Shown: positions 9,154 to 18,053 of the stretch, in pieces
Layout: each line of letters begins with the position of its first letter
How positions within the stretch are numbered: position 1 is the first letter of the stretch
Assembly: GCA_023401925.1 (NCBI GenBank)
Contig: JAEXDA010000057.1
Span: 62,001 to 126,000, forward strand
Direction of reading: 5' to 3'
DNA: 64,000 nt
From: Bacillota bacterium
Lineage (GTDB): Bacteria > Bacillota > UBA4882 > UBA8346
Translations under genes and position numbers: made by a program
Notes under the pieces: model-generated
Database searches by the model: none
Told to the model about the DNA's origin: nothing
The model's input: the letters and a program-made list of their open reading frames with translations, nothing else

Positions 9154-9182
9154 ATTTTATCACAAGTACGCCTTGTGAGCAA
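9154..9182 (-). promoter_or_regulatory. Promoter with embedded operator-like palindrome upstream of the foldase gene
   Basis: On the minus strand TTGCTC (9177-9182) and TAAAAT (9154-9159) are spaced by 17 bp. A perfect palindrome TCACAAG-N5-CTTGTGA (9160-9178) fills the spacer, the classic place for a repressor. It could drive the foldase-GH9-GH5 set about 290 bp downstream. Apart from this promoter and the decayed repeat, the region 8865-9318 holds nothing convincing. Confidence 0.45.
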
Positions 9183-9318
9183 TATTCAGTTTTATGCCGC
9201 TTTTGTAGAAAATAAGGTGTATTTTCCAATATTCAGTCCAATATTTCATGAACACTCATCTCATTGCTCTTAGCCCCAGTCCATTTCATTTCTTGAAACC
9301 GATCCATTTCAACAGGAC

Positions 9319-9356
9319 GATAAAATAAAATATCCTGCATGAACAGACGCAGGATA
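9319..9356 (-). terminator. Terminator of the nitroreductase gene
   Basis: The 8-bp stem TATCCTGC (9331-9338)/GCAGGATA (9349-9356) has a 10-nt loop and is followed on the minus strand by the T-rich run TTTTATTTTA. It lies about 60 bp past the nitroreductase stop. Confidence 0.7.
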
Positions 9357-9418
9357 AAAAAAACGATCCAATATCGAACCATCGGTTCGGATAGAGCTGT
9401 ATATTATATTCCAGCCTT

Positions 9419-10021
9419 TTATTTCCATTGGTCATAAAAAACTCTATGATCTTTCCATTCTTCCCTTTTAGGTTTAGGCGCCTCGGCCGCGTACCCAACC
9501 GCCACCAGAAGCTGGCAGGTAATATGATCCGGCAACCCCAGGATGTGGTTTATTTCTTCAATATTGATAAAATCAACGATACACCCCCGCAAATTATGAG
9601 AAACAGCAGCGAGAATCATATGTTCGGCTGCTATGTAAACTGGTGTGCTTTGCACCAAAGTTTTCGCTGCTTTCCGGTTTTCGTGTTTTCTCAAAAATTG
9701 GACGATATCATCACCATAACGCAGTTTATTCCCGATCACGCCATAATCGTCATCCTTCTGGTTGCCGATATCCCAACTGATATCACAACAGCAAACAAAA
9801 AGGACCGGCGCTTGGGCTACCCAATCCGCCCATAATGTCGCTCCGGCTATTTCATTTTTTACTTTTGATTCTTTGATCACCCCAAAATAGTAATTGCAGG
9901 TATCGGTTTCCGGAGCAAGTTTGGCGGATTCCAAAATATCTTCAATGATGGCATCGCTGATATCCGCCTCTTTGAATTTTCTTACGGACTTCCGGTTTCG
10001 CATTACTTCCAGTAATTCCAT
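9419..10021 (-). CDS. Nitroreductase-family FMN oxidoreductase
   Basis: This 200-aa nitroreductase-fold flavoprotein would use FMN and NAD(P)H to reduce an unknown substrate. The N-terminus MELLEVMRNRKSVRKF is the hallmark FMN-binding start of the family. SAKLAPETDTCNYYFGVI and, near the C-terminus, LLVAVGYAAEAPKPKRE match conserved positions. AAGAGGAGG lies just before the ATG. It appears monocistronic, with its own terminator. The substrate cannot be assigned. Confidence 0.9.
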   Translation of the reverse strand: MELLEVMRNRKSVRKFKEADISDAIIEDILESAKLAPETDTCNYYFGVIKESKVKNEIAGATLWADWVAQAPVLFVCCCDISWDIGNQKDDDYGVIGNKLRYGDDIVQFLRKHENRKAAKTLVQSTPVYIAAEHMILAAVSHNLRGCIVDFINIEEINHILGLPDHITCQLLVAVGYAAEAPKPKREEWKDHRVFYDQWK

Positions 10022-10345
10022 CGTTTCCTCCTCTTTTAACTCTTATCGTAAGTTCTATCATGAATACGTCAATGCCCCATAACTTTCACTTGTCTCCGAT
10101 CATTGCGGCTCCCTTACCGCTTTTGTTTCATAAATCTATTCCACATATATCCAATAATCCCTACATCCTATGATCCTATTTTAACACGGAAGGCTGTTTG
10201 ATATTGAACAACCAATTAACCAATGATTCTAAAGAGGTACCGGACATGTTTCTTGTGCTCAATCCCACTCATAAAATATACCAAAATAACATTTCGACTA
10301 GAAATCGAGTCTACGACGAGGAAACCAAACACTGGAGGAATTTCG
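10022..10345. other. Intergenic region between divergent nitroreductase and oxalate decarboxylase genes
   Basis: This 324-bp spacer must hold both divergent promoters, but I see no strong -35/-10 pair. The oxdC frame is open upstream of the chosen start without ribosome-site support. Confidence 0.5.
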
Positions 10346-11527
10346 ATGGATTTACCAAATCAGAATCGGGCATTATGCAACCTGATGATGTCCGGATACA
10401 TACCGCAGCCGATAAGGGGCATAGCCGGGGCAACCGATCCCGGCCCCCGTGATATTCTTCGTGACCTTGAAAATCCCGACATCCTGACCCCGCCCAGTAC
10501 CGATGCCGGGTTACTCCCAAATATGAAATTTTCCTTCTCCGACGCCCATATGACATTAAAACCAGGAGGATGGTCACGGGAAGTTACCGCGAGAGATATG
10601 CCGGTTATGACCACGATGGCCGGAGTTAATATGCGTTTAACCCCTGGTGGGGTACGCGAAGTTCATTGGCATATAGCCTCTGAATGGTCCTATATGCTTA
10701 TAGGTAGTGCACGGGTAACCGCCGTTGACCAATGTGGGCGGAACTTCATTGCCGATATCGGTCCGGGGGATCTCTGGTATTTTCCCCCACGCCTTCCCCA
10801 TTCTCTTCAAGGCTTAAAAGATGGTTGCGAATTTCTGCTTCTTTTCGACGATGGAAATTTTTCCGACTTGAATACGATATCCCTGTCGGATTTGTTTGCA
10901 CACTATCCGAAAGAAGTGCTGGCTGCCAATTTCGATGTACCGGTAAGTGACTTTAAATGCCTCCCTTCCGGGCAGGTTTATATCTATCAGGGTACCGTTC
11001 CGGGTCCCTTGGAGTGCGAGGCCGTGCAATCCCCCTATGGAACCGTTCCCCAAAGCTTCAAACATCGCTTGTTGGCCCAAAAACCCCGTGAAACCCTGGG
11101 AGGGAGCGTGCGAATAGCCGATACTTCCAACTTTCCCGTTACGAAAACCACCGCCGCGGCGCTGGTTGAGATCAAACCTGGGGCGATGCGGGAAATTCAT
11201 TGGCATAATAACAACGATGAGTTTCAATATTTCATCTCCGGCCAGGCGCGTCAAACAGTATTTGGGGAAAACGGCAAATCCCGTACCTTTGATTACCGTG
11301 CCGGCGATGTCGGCTATGTACCCGTTGGCTACGTACATTATATTCAAAATACAAGCTATGAAACGGTTTGGTTTTTGGAAGCCTTCAAAAGCGATCGCTT
11401 TGAAGGAATTTCCCTGAACCAAATGATGGCCGTCACCCCTCCTGAGTTGATTGCCGATAATATTCATGTCGGACCGGAATTTTTGAATTCGCTGCGCCGA
11501 GAGGAATGTCCGGTGGTTCCATGCTAA
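10346..11527 (+). CDS. oxdC: Bicupin oxalate decarboxylase family protein
   Basis: This 393-aa bicupin would be expected to convert oxalate to formate and CO2 using manganese. The two cupin domains carry the metal-ligand motifs REVHWH...EW (near residue 105) and REIHWHNNNDEF (near 285). Length and overall sequence match OxdC (~385 aa). The ATG at 10346 is chosen because GGAGGA lies 6 bases upstream. The flexible lid that carries the proton-donor Glu of Bacillus OxdC (SENS) reads SDLN here, near residue 171. Glu is therefore replaced by Asp, which may alter the balance between decarboxylase and oxidase activity. The protein has no signal peptide, so it is probably cytoplasmic. The gene stands alone. 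Confidence 0.88.
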   Translation: MDLPNQNRALCNLMMSGYIPQPIRGIAGATDPGPRDILRDLENPDILTPPSTDAGLLPNMKFSFSDAHMTLKPGGWSREVTARDMPVMTTMAGVNMRLTPGGVREVHWHIASEWSYMLIGSARVTAVDQCGRNFIADIGPGDLWYFPPRLPHSLQGLKDGCEFLLLFDDGNFSDLNTISLSDLFAHYPKEVLAANFDVPVSDFKCLPSGQVYIYQGTVPGPLECEAVQSPYGTVPQSFKHRLLAQKPRETLGGSVRIADTSNFPVTKTTAAALVEIKPGAMREIHWHNNNDEFQYFISGQARQTVFGENGKSRTFDYRAGDVGYVPVGYVHYIQNTSYETVWFLEAFKSDRFEGISLNQMMAVTPPELIADNIHVGPEFLNSLRREECPVVPC

Positions 11528-11622
11528 TTTAGGATGGGGGATCAAAAGTTAATGTCCGTTCTTTACAAATCTGTTGGGTAAATTACGACCTTCCTATTGC
11601 CAAAGATTTTACTTCCCATAAA

Positions 11623-11654
11623 CAAAAAAAGGGCCGCCTCTATTCGAAGCAGCC
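11623..11654 (-). terminator. Terminator of the 66-aa hypothetical gene
   Basis: Stem GGCCGC (11632-11637)/GCAGCC (11649-11654), followed on the minus strand by seven T. It lies about 90 bp past the stop of the small gene at 11742-11942. Confidence 0.65.
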
Positions 11655-11741
11655 TCTTTTCTCCCTTAATCCGGGCAACTATTATGAAAGACGTTTTTCG
11701 ATTGAATTTCCGCCCTTCTCATTCTAAATCCCCAGTCTCTT

Positions 11742-11942
11742 TCATTGCAACGTCTGATGATTTTCTCCCATCACCCGCACGAACTCCAACAGTTCTTCCT
11801 TGGTAAGTCCTAAAATTCCAGGATTTGTCGAATAAAAATAAATCTGATCATTTGCTTTGGAATAAAATACAACCCAATCCGTAATTGTTGCAATCGCCAT
11901 TACATCTTTCGGTACTCCATTTTCCAAAGTCCAGGCCATCAT
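11742..11942 (-). CDS. Small hypothetical protein (66 aa)
   Basis: A 66-aa soluble-looking protein with no recognised family. It has aromatic-rich strands (DWVVFYSKANDQIYFYST) followed by a charged helix (TKEELLEFVRVMGEN). AAAAGGGG sits 5 bases before the ATG at 11942, which I prefer over a GTG two codons earlier. A good terminator follows. The ribosome site and terminator argue that this is a real monocistronic gene. Confidence 0.6.
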   Translation of the reverse strand: MMAWTLENGVPKDVMAIATITDWVVFYSKANDQIYFYSTNPGILGLTKEELLEFVRVMGENHQTLQ

Positions 11943-11948
11943 AAACAC

Positions 11949-12235
11949 CCCTTTTGATTAGTGTCTAATTCCGGTGACCAAATTCTTTGAATCCTGAAAC
12001 AATAACCCCCTTAAAACAATAACCGGTTTCCTGCTTGTGAATCATCCTTCACTTCTGGCAAAACCGGTTAAAATACTGCTAGACTTTTTCATCTATATAT
12101 AGAGATTCGATTGAAAAACCAAAAGACCTGCTGGAAAAGAAGATGTAATTTAATTTTAATCATTTTTCATTTAACCCCCTATGGGTGGTTGGTATTCCAT
12201 CTCCCGTAATTGGATGTTTTCATTGAGTCAATCGT
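11949..12235. other. Intergenic region with a long inverted repeat
   Basis: AACCGGTTT (12021-12029) and AAACCGGTT (12061-12069) form perfect 9-bp arms around a 31-bp loop. No T tract follows, so it is not an obvious terminator. Nothing else is recognisable upstream of the azlC promoter. Confidence 0.4.
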
Positions 12236-12244
12236 TGGTATAAT
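12236..12244 (+). promoter_or_regulatory. Extended -10 promoter element for azlCD
   Basis: TGGTATAAT is a perfect extended -10 (TGnTATAAT) about 60 bp before azlC. No good -35 is present, which is usual for extended -10 promoters. Confidence 0.5.
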
Positions 12245-12304
12245 TGAATTCATATTGATTACCCATTCGTCATTATTTCAAGCAAAATCGAAAGGAACTG
12301 ACCC

Positions 12305-13063
12305 ATGCCGAAAATTACTATAGCCGGTCCTCTGGAAAAACAACTTCAGCCCTTTATGAAAGGATTCATTATTACCCTTCCATTAGGAGTCAGTGTATTC
12401 ATATATGGAATCGTGTTTGGGGTTCTATCCCAAAAGGCGGGACTTTCTTTCTTCGCAACATTATGTATGTCTTGTTTCATATTTGCCGGTGCTTCCCAGA
12501 TCACGGCGGTACAAATGATGAGCGGAGGCGGCAACCCTTTTACCGTCATCATTACCGTGTTCATCATTAACTTACGTCATTTTTTGATGGCCGCTTCTCT
12601 GGCGCCTTCTCTCAAAAACGAGCCGCTTCGGTTCAAATTGGCCAGCGCTTATTTCTTAACCGATGAAAGTTATGCGGTAACTTATTCTTATTTTCGGGAT
12701 CATTCGTACACCTCTACTCCCTCCGCCTTATTTTTTTTAGGATGCGGCCTTAATATCTATCTCTTTTGGTTTATTGCAACTTTAGCCGGTTTCTTATTTG
12801 GAAACGTGTTGCCGGACCAAATCAAATATGTCCTCGATTTTGCTTTTGCGGCAACTTTTATTGGAATGCTCATCCCTTTAATCTGCGATTTTCCGACGAT
12901 TGTATCAACAATTGTTTCGGCAGCCGTTTCAATTTGGGGTTATCTATCCCTGCCCGGCAAATGGTACATCATCATCGCGGTATTCACTGCCAGTTTTTCA
13001 GGATATCTTGCCGATTTGATTCAAAAATCCATACTTACCTCTACACGGAGGATTGGCCAATGA
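12305..13063 (+). CDS. azlC: AzlC-family branched-chain amino acid exporter, large subunit
   Basis: This 252-aa integral membrane protein has several hydrophobic helices. With AzlD it forms a two-component exporter for branched-chain amino acids or analogues. The family features are an early GFIITLPLGVSVFIYGIVFG segment, the motif FAGASQITAVQ near residue 65, and NLRHFLMAASLAPSL near 95. GAAAGGA precedes the ATG by 7 bases. The stop overlaps the azlD start (ATGA), giving translational coupling. The substrate is inferred from family only. Confidence 0.92.
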   Translation: MPKITIAGPLEKQLQPFMKGFIITLPLGVSVFIYGIVFGVLSQKAGLSFFATLCMSCFIFAGASQITAVQMMSGGGNPFTVIITVFIINLRHFLMAASLAPSLKNEPLRFKLASAYFLTDESYAVTYSYFRDHSYTSTPSALFFLGCGLNIYLFWFIATLAGFLFGNVLPDQIKYVLDFAFAATFIGMLIPLICDFPTIVSTIVSAAVSIWGYLSLPGKWYIIIAVFTASFSGYLADLIQKSILTSTRRIGQ

Positions 13064-13383
13064 ATTCTTTTACTGTAATCTTGATAATCACAGGCGGAGC
13101 CCTTGCAACCTATTGCACCCGTTTTCCCTTCTTCCTATATTCCGGGTCGAAACAAATTCCGTCATGGCTGGAGAAATATATGAATTTCATTGCTCCGGCA
13201 GTACTGACCGCCTTGATTGTCCCCATGATCTTTGTCAGACAAGACAAGATCAATTTTACAATCACCAACGATTACTTATGGGCGGCAATCACCTCGGGCT
13301 TTACAGCTTACTTTTTTAAAAATACCTTTGCAACCGTTATTACAGGTATTTTAACGGTTAGTTTGTTCGTATACCTGAGTTGA
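13060..13383 (+). CDS. azlD: AzlD-family branched-chain amino acid exporter, small subunit
   Basis: A 107-aa protein with about four membrane helices, the usual AzlD size. The start at 13060 overlaps the azlC stop. The motif TYCTRFPFF near residue 17 and the helix-rich FIAPAVLTALIVPMIF are typical of AzlD. It partners the preceding AzlC. Confidence 0.9.
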   Translation: MNSFTVILIITGGALATYCTRFPFFLYSGSKQIPSWLEKYMNFIAPAVLTALIVPMIFVRQDKINFTITNDYLWAAITSGFTAYFFKNTFATVITGILTVSLFVYLS

Positions 13384-13525
13384 ATCCAAACAGTTCTGTG
13401 TCGAGCCAAGTAAAAAGGGGTCAAATATTTTTGTTAAAAGCAGGGTTAATAATATCGGTAAAGAATTCATATAATTAAACTTATATCAAAGAAACTTTAT
13501 ATGATATTAAAGTGAGGTGTCTGAT

Positions 13526-14098
13526 ATGAAATCAGCTCTATTAGTCATTGACGTTCAAAACGATTTTTGCCCCGGCGGGGCTTTGGCAGTGCAAGAAGGC
13601 GACAAGATAATACCAATTATCAATGAATTGATACCTCAATTTGAAATTATTGTCTACAGCCGGGATTGGCATCCCCTAAACCATATCAGTTTCGGCAATC
13701 CGCCAAAGTTTACCGATAAATCCTGGCCGGTCCATTGTGTCGCCAATACCCGGGGTGCTGATTTTCACCCTGAATTGTTATTCACTCTTAACGCCCTGAT
13801 TATTGAAAAGGGAACAGCGGTTGATGAAGAGGCTTATAGTGCTTTTCAGGGGACACCGCTCGCCCAAAGTTTACATAAGCTTAGCGTAGATACTGTTTTT
13901 GTCACCGGCCTGGCGACTGATTATTGCGTCAAATTTACCGCCCTGGATGCCTTAAAGGAAAAACTAAAAGTATACCTGGTTCAAGATGCCTGCAAAGGAG
14001 TTGACAATCCTTCCGGGACAGTGAAAAAAGCCCTTGACGAGATGCAGGAAGCAGGTGTACAAATTATTAACGCTAATGAGGTGGAAAACATCTTATGA
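13526..14098 (+). CDS. pncA: Nicotinamidase
   Basis: This 190-aa cysteine hydrolase of the isochorismatase superfamily deaminates nicotinamide to nicotinate. The catalytic Asp is in LVIDVQNDFCPGGAL (D8). A Trp-His metal site appears in SRDWHPLNHISF, and the catalytic Cys in VTGLATDYCVKFTALDAL near residue 136. The ATG at 13526 is preferred over a GTG three codons upstream because GTGAGG is properly spaced for it. The stop overlaps the pncB start (ATGA), so the two enzymes form a coupled NAD-salvage operon. AT-rich inverted arms ATATCA/TGATAT lie just upstream and could be a regulator site. Confidence 0.95.
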   Translation: MKSALLVIDVQNDFCPGGALAVQEGDKIIPIINELIPQFEIIVYSRDWHPLNHISFGNPPKFTDKSWPVHCVANTRGADFHPELLFTLNALIIEKGTAVDEEAYSAFQGTPLAQSLHKLSVDTVFVTGLATDYCVKFTALDALKEKLKVYLVQDACKGVDNPSGTVKKALDEMQEAGVQIINANEVENIL

Positions 14099-15585
14099 AT
14101 AAGGATACTGCCGTTGATTGGTCCAAACGCAAAGACTCCGCTCTGCTCACCGATTTATATGAGCTGACAATGTTTTATGGATTCTGGAAATATCACAAAC
14201 ATGAACAGCGGGCCTGCTTTGAATACTTCTTTCGCTTGTTGCCTCCCCATAACGGATTTGCTCTATCTGCCGGTTTAGAACAAGTTTTGGAATTCCTCAG
14301 AAATTTTAAATTCAATTCCGGCGATTTGGACTACCTGGGGCAACAAGGTTTTGAACGGGGGTTTTTAGATTACCTTCAAAACCTTAACTTGAATGTTGAT
14401 TTATGGGCTGTACCGGAAGGGACCGTTGTTTTTCCCCATGAACCCATCCTGCGGATTGAAGGTCCCTTAGGAGTTTTACAACTTCTGGAAACCTTTCTCT
14501 TAAATGCCCTTAATTATCCTACTTTGGTGGCAACCAAAGCAGCCAGGGTCTGTTATGCCGCGCACGGCGATCCGGTCATGGAATTCGGCTTACGCCGCGC
14601 CCAAGGTCCTGACGGAGGAATATCAGGGGCTAGGGCTGCTGTAATCGGCGGTTGTATAGGAACTTCCAATACTCTGGCCGGAAAACTGTATGATATCCCA
14701 ACACTCGGAACCCATGCCCACAGTTGGGTCATGAGCTTTGATAGTGAATATGATGCCTTTCGTGCCTATGCCACTGCATTTCCCAATAATAACACCTTAT
14801 TGGTTGATACCTATGATCCGTTGCAAAGCGGTATACCCAACGCGGTAAAAGTATTCAAAGAGCTTCGGGAGCAAGGGTTTTCCTGCAGGGGTGCTGTGCG
14901 CCTGGACTCCGGAGATTTGGCGAAATTATCCAAAGAAGCTTACCGGCTTTTTCAGGAGGAGGGTTTTGATAATCCCCTTATCGTTGCATCGAATGAACTG
15001 GATGAGGATTTGATCGCCGAACTGAAAAGGCAGGGCGCAAAAATCAATTCCTGGGGGGTCGGAACCCATTTAATTACTTCCAGTAATTGCGCTTCCCTGG
15101 GCGGAGTTTACAAATTAGTGGCAATTGAAGGAGAGCGGGGATGGGAACCCAAGATTAAAATTTCGGCCAATAGTGCAAAAATAACCGACCCGGGCCGAAA
15201 AAAAATTATTCGTTATTACAATGCAGAAGATCGTCCGTTAGCCGATGTGCTTTATCTGGAGGATGAACCCATCCAACAAAACCGGATTATTACCCATGAT
15301 CGGGATAACCTGATTAAAGAGATCGTTTTTAAAGCCGACCACTACCGCGAACTGAATGAGAAACAAGTCGTCCAAGGAAAAGTAACGGCCTCACGGATTT
15401 CTGTAAAAGAAATCCGGAGCAGGGCTCAAAATAACCTCGCCGAATTTTCGGATGAATACCGTCGTTTACGGTATCCTCAAACCTATGATGTGTTGTTGTC
15501 TCCTGAAACAGCGCATGTTAAACAAACTCTGTTGGAAGCGGCCAATTTCTACCGGACCGAGACCGCTGCCGGAAAAGAATCATAG
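14095..15585 (+). CDS. pncB: Nicotinate phosphoribosyltransferase
   Basis: This 496-aa enzyme makes nicotinate mononucleotide from nicotinate and PRPP with ATP hydrolysis, the step after PncA in the Preiss-Handler pathway. Family features are LLTDLYELTMFYGFW at the N-terminus, FGLRRAQGPDGG (about residue 162), GTHAHSWVMSF (about 203), and the phosphate-binding VRLDSGDLAKLSKEA (about 268). The length matches the long bacterial form. Translation is coupled to pncA by a 4-bp overlap. Confidence 0.96.
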   Translation: MNKDTAVDWSKRKDSALLTDLYELTMFYGFWKYHKHEQRACFEYFFRLLPPHNGFALSAGLEQVLEFLRNFKFNSGDLDYLGQQGFERGFLDYLQNLNLNVDLWAVPEGTVVFPHEPILRIEGPLGVLQLLETFLLNALNYPTLVATKAARVCYAAHGDPVMEFGLRRAQGPDGGISGARAAVIGGCIGTSNTLAGKLYDIPTLGTHAHSWVMSFDSEYDAFRAYATAFPNNNTLLVDTYDPLQSGIPNAVKVFKELREQGFSCRGAVRLDSGDLAKLSKEAYRLFQEEGFDNPLIVASNELDEDLIAELKRQGAKINSWGVGTHLITSSNCASLGGVYKLVAIEGERGWEPKIKISANSAKITDPGRKKIIRYYNAEDRPLADVLYLEDEPIQQNRIITHDRDNLIKEIVFKADHYRELNEKQVVQGKVTASRISVKEIRSRAQNNLAEFSDEYRRLRYPQTYDVLLSPETAHVKQTLLEAANFYRTETAAGKES

Positions 15586-15624
15586 TTTAAACTGTAAATC
15601 AAAATATCTTTTTACTATGGCTCA

Positions 15625-15652
15625 GTGGCCCTATGTCTAAATTATGGGCCAC
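15625..15652. terminator. Hairpin between convergent pncB and HAD phosphatase genes
   Basis: Perfect 7-bp arms GTGGCCC (15625-15631)/GGGCCAC (15646-15652) lie between convergent genes. There is no T tract on either side, so its role as a terminator is uncertain. Confidence 0.35.
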
Positions 15653-15674
15653 AGAACCACACCGATAAAGTATT

Positions 15675-16328
15675 TTATTCTTTCAAAAGTCTCAACAATT
15701 CCGGCGGCTCGTGAATCAATGTCTTGGCGCCGGAAGCAAGCAATTCTTCACCAGTCCGGAAACCCCACAATACTCCAATCGGGTACATTCTTGCCGCTGT
15801 CGCAGTCTTCATATCCGTATCGGTATCTCCTAAATAAAGAAACTTTTCGGGTTCGATCTGGAGTGTTGAAGCGATTTCCAATGCTACGGAAGGATCCGGT
15901 TTTTTAGGCACTCCCTCTCTAGCTCCGATAACCGGCTGAAAATGCCAATCGGACAGCATTTCCTTAATAATGAGTTTCGTCAACGGATCCGGCTTATTGG
16001 ATAATACAGCGAATTGAATTTTCTGTTGTGCCAAACCGGTCAATAATTCTGGTATCCCTGGATAGGCATGGGTTTTATCGCCCCAATGCTTACCGTATTC
16101 TTCCCTCATTGCAATACCGCATTTCTTAATTTCCTCCAGGGAAGAATTAGAAGGTAACGCCCTGGCGGCTAACATCTCCATTCCGTCCCCTACAAAAAAT
16201 CGGTACTTATCCACCTGATGCGTAGCGTATCCCAACCGGGACAAAACCCGATTCATGGAGTCCGCCAAATCTTCAAGAGTATTGAGCAATGTACCGTCCA
16301 AGTCGAAGAGTACGGCTTGATATTTCAT
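15675..16328 (-). CDS. gph: HAD-family phosphoglycolate phosphatase-like protein
   Basis: This 217-aa HAD hydrolase would remove phosphate from 2-phosphoglycolate or a similar small molecule. Motif I is LFDLDGTLLNT (Asp nucleophile), motif II is VLSNKP, motif III is the Lys in KKPDPS, and motif IV is YLGDTDTDMKTA. A helical cap (~20-90) fits subclass I. I chose the ATG at 16328 (GGGGTGG upstream). The frame extends 33 codons further to a GTG at 16427 that also has AAAGGAG close by, so either a longer form or a short overlapping leader is possible. Exact substrate is not certain. Confidence 0.88.
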   Translation of the reverse strand: MKYQAVLFDLDGTLLNTLEDLADSMNRVLSRLGYATHQVDKYRFFVGDGMEMLAARALPSNSSLEEIKKCGIAMREEYGKHWGDKTHAYPGIPELLTGLAQQKIQFAVLSNKPDPLTKLIIKEMLSDWHFQPVIGAREGVPKKPDPSVALEIASTLQIEPEKFLYLGDTDTDMKTATAARMYPIGVLWGFRTGEELLASGAKTLIHEPPELLRLLKE

Positions 16329-16456
16329 CTTAACCACCCCGATTTTATCAGCTACCACGCTATACCCATTCAACATCTTTATCCGAAACAGATGCCGTAG
16401 TCTTTCAATGGTTAAGTAATTCGCCACCTAGCTCCTTTTTCCTGTTTAAAATCAAA

Positions 16457-17617
16457 CTATTCAATCGATAACTCCACCGTAGCGTTACTTGATTCATAGT
16501 GATACCGCATATCTCCCCAAATTTGGGTCAAAACTTCAGGAAAAACCCAGAATCCGCCGTCCCTGGCTTCTCCTCCTATCATAATACCTTTGCATATAAA
16601 TGCTCCGGAAATATTATCCCAGAAAAATCCAACCCCCAACGCAGAGGCCACCGCTTTTAGATTGATCTGGACCCCCTTCTCTCTTCCCCAGCACGCTGAT
16701 TTACTTAATTCAACCCCATTAAGCAAAACTTTGGGCCGAATAATCCGCAGGGTATTCGCTTCCCCGTCCCAAATATATCGTGGACTTTCCCTCATCCTGC
16801 GAGTCAAATCCAACTTACGGTAACCCATAAAAGAATCATTATCAGGCTTTCCCGTATTCGACTTCTGGGATAAAATCGATAAAGTTTCCATGGATTTTTG
16901 GGAAATATATACATTTTCCCGCCAATAAAACCCATCCATGTCAATAGTTTCACCACTAAATTTGATAACTCTCGGAACTTCAACTAGGAAAGGCCTTTTA
17001 GTCTGCAAAAGTTCTGATAGGGCCTTCCAATGGGGTTCGTAAATCCATCTCAGTTCACGCAAGGCTCTACTGCTTTCCGTCTCCAGATTGTTCCATTTAT
17101 AGATATCGGAAAAAGCCTCAAGCCAAGCTGTATTCTTTTGATCAACGGATGCATGGACGATCTCATAAACAATCTGAACCGGGGTTCCTACCGGGACTAT
17201 CTCAAAAATTTTTTTAATATCATTATTGGGGAGGCGAAAACATCCTAATGACGCCGGGGTGCCGATCGACCAGGAGGCTGAATTACCATGAATTCCATAA
17301 CCTTCGACATTTAGTCCCATCCAGTACCTTCCAAGGGGGTTGTTTCGACCGGGCGGAACCGGCGATCTCCCATCCGACGGATACCATGTTGGATCGAGCA
17401 CTTTATTGATGATCCAAAAATCTCCCAATGGTGAAGGAGTATCTTGCTTTCCGACAGCTACATCAAATTTTTGATATAAAACCTCCCCACGGTATAAATA
17501 CAGTTTGAATTCCGGAAGATTGATCCGTATCAGCCAAGGATTCTCTCCATGACAGGGGATAACACTCCCCAGTAACAACAGTATAAAACTTGCGGCCATT
17601 ATTATAAGTTTTTTCAT
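16457..17617 (-). CDS. Secreted L,D-transpeptidase with copper-amine-oxidase-N-like C-terminal domain
   Basis: This 386-aa exported protein would cross-link peptidoglycan 3-3 or act as a wall carboxypeptidase. A signal peptide (~1-24) precedes a YkuD domain (~27-150), with the catalytic His in YGIHGNSASW and Cys in SLGCFRL. The middle region is unassigned. The C-terminal ~110 residues (about 280-386) contain VLLNGVELSKSACWGREKGV and LKAVASALGVGFFWDN, which resemble a copper-amine-oxidase-N-like beta domain common in Bacillota wall proteins. The gene stands alone and is spaced from its neighbours. Confidence 0.87.
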   Translation of the reverse strand: MKKLIIMAASFILLLLGSVIPCHGENPWLIRINLPEFKLYLYRGEVLYQKFDVAVGKQDTPSPLGDFWIINKVLDPTWYPSDGRSPVPPGRNNPLGRYWMGLNVEGYGIHGNSASWSIGTPASLGCFRLPNNDIKKIFEIVPVGTPVQIVYEIVHASVDQKNTAWLEAFSDIYKWNNLETESSRALRELRWIYEPHWKALSELLQTKRPFLVEVPRVIKFSGETIDMDGFYWRENVYISQKSMETLSILSQKSNTGKPDNDSFMGYRKLDLTRRMRESPRYIWDGEANTLRIIRPKVLLNGVELSKSACWGREKGVQINLKAVASALGVGFFWDNISGAFICKGIMIGGEARDGGFWVFPEVLTQIWGDMRYHYESSNATVELSIE

Positions 17618-17980
17618 TTGTAAGCCCCCATAAGGATTATCCTAAGTAGGATTCCAAAAGGGATTTTTGAATATTCACCAGTTTATGTTTTACAGCCAAA
17701 CTAAAAAACTCAAAAACTATTTTCCAGACAGGTGGATGAGCCAAAAACTACATTTTCCATAATCATGCGGATATTTTGAGCCTATGATGATTCATTTACG
17801 ATGAGGAGATTATTGTAAAAAAATTCATTTTTACCTAAAGATAAAACAAAATCAAGAACCCTGCTTAAAAAAATTTGCGAACTCAAAAAAAGTATTGATT
17901 CAAATGCCAAAAGGGCCGATTAATTATACGAGTCGCAAAAAAATTCCTATAAATTTTTGTTTAAATTTAGTAACTAATGA
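17618..17980. other. AT-rich intergenic region upstream of pssA
   Basis: Apart from the two flanking promoter areas I see no gene, strong hairpin or repeat in this AT-rich stretch. Confidence 0.5.
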
Positions 17981-17989
17981 TGGTATAAT
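17981..17989 (+). promoter_or_regulatory. Extended -10 promoter for pssA-psd
   Basis: TGGTATAAT, a perfect extended -10 identical to the one before azlC, lies 65 bp upstream of the pssA start. No strong -35 is visible. Confidence 0.5.
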
Positions 17990-18053
17990 TAGAATTTGAG
18001 AGTTAACGATTTTGTACGGCGAAGAAATAAATAAATTTTGGAAAAGGTGCTTC

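Noticed and set aside
9082..9273. 63-aa plus-strand ORF between the foldase and nitroreductase genes
   Set aside because: It starts at TTG/CTG-like sequence without a ribosome site and covers the divergent promoter and repeat region.
17220..17260. L,D-transpeptidase motif SLGC instead of SHGC
   Set aside because: The His position is variable in this family (B. subtilis YkuD also differs), so it is not evidence of inactivity.
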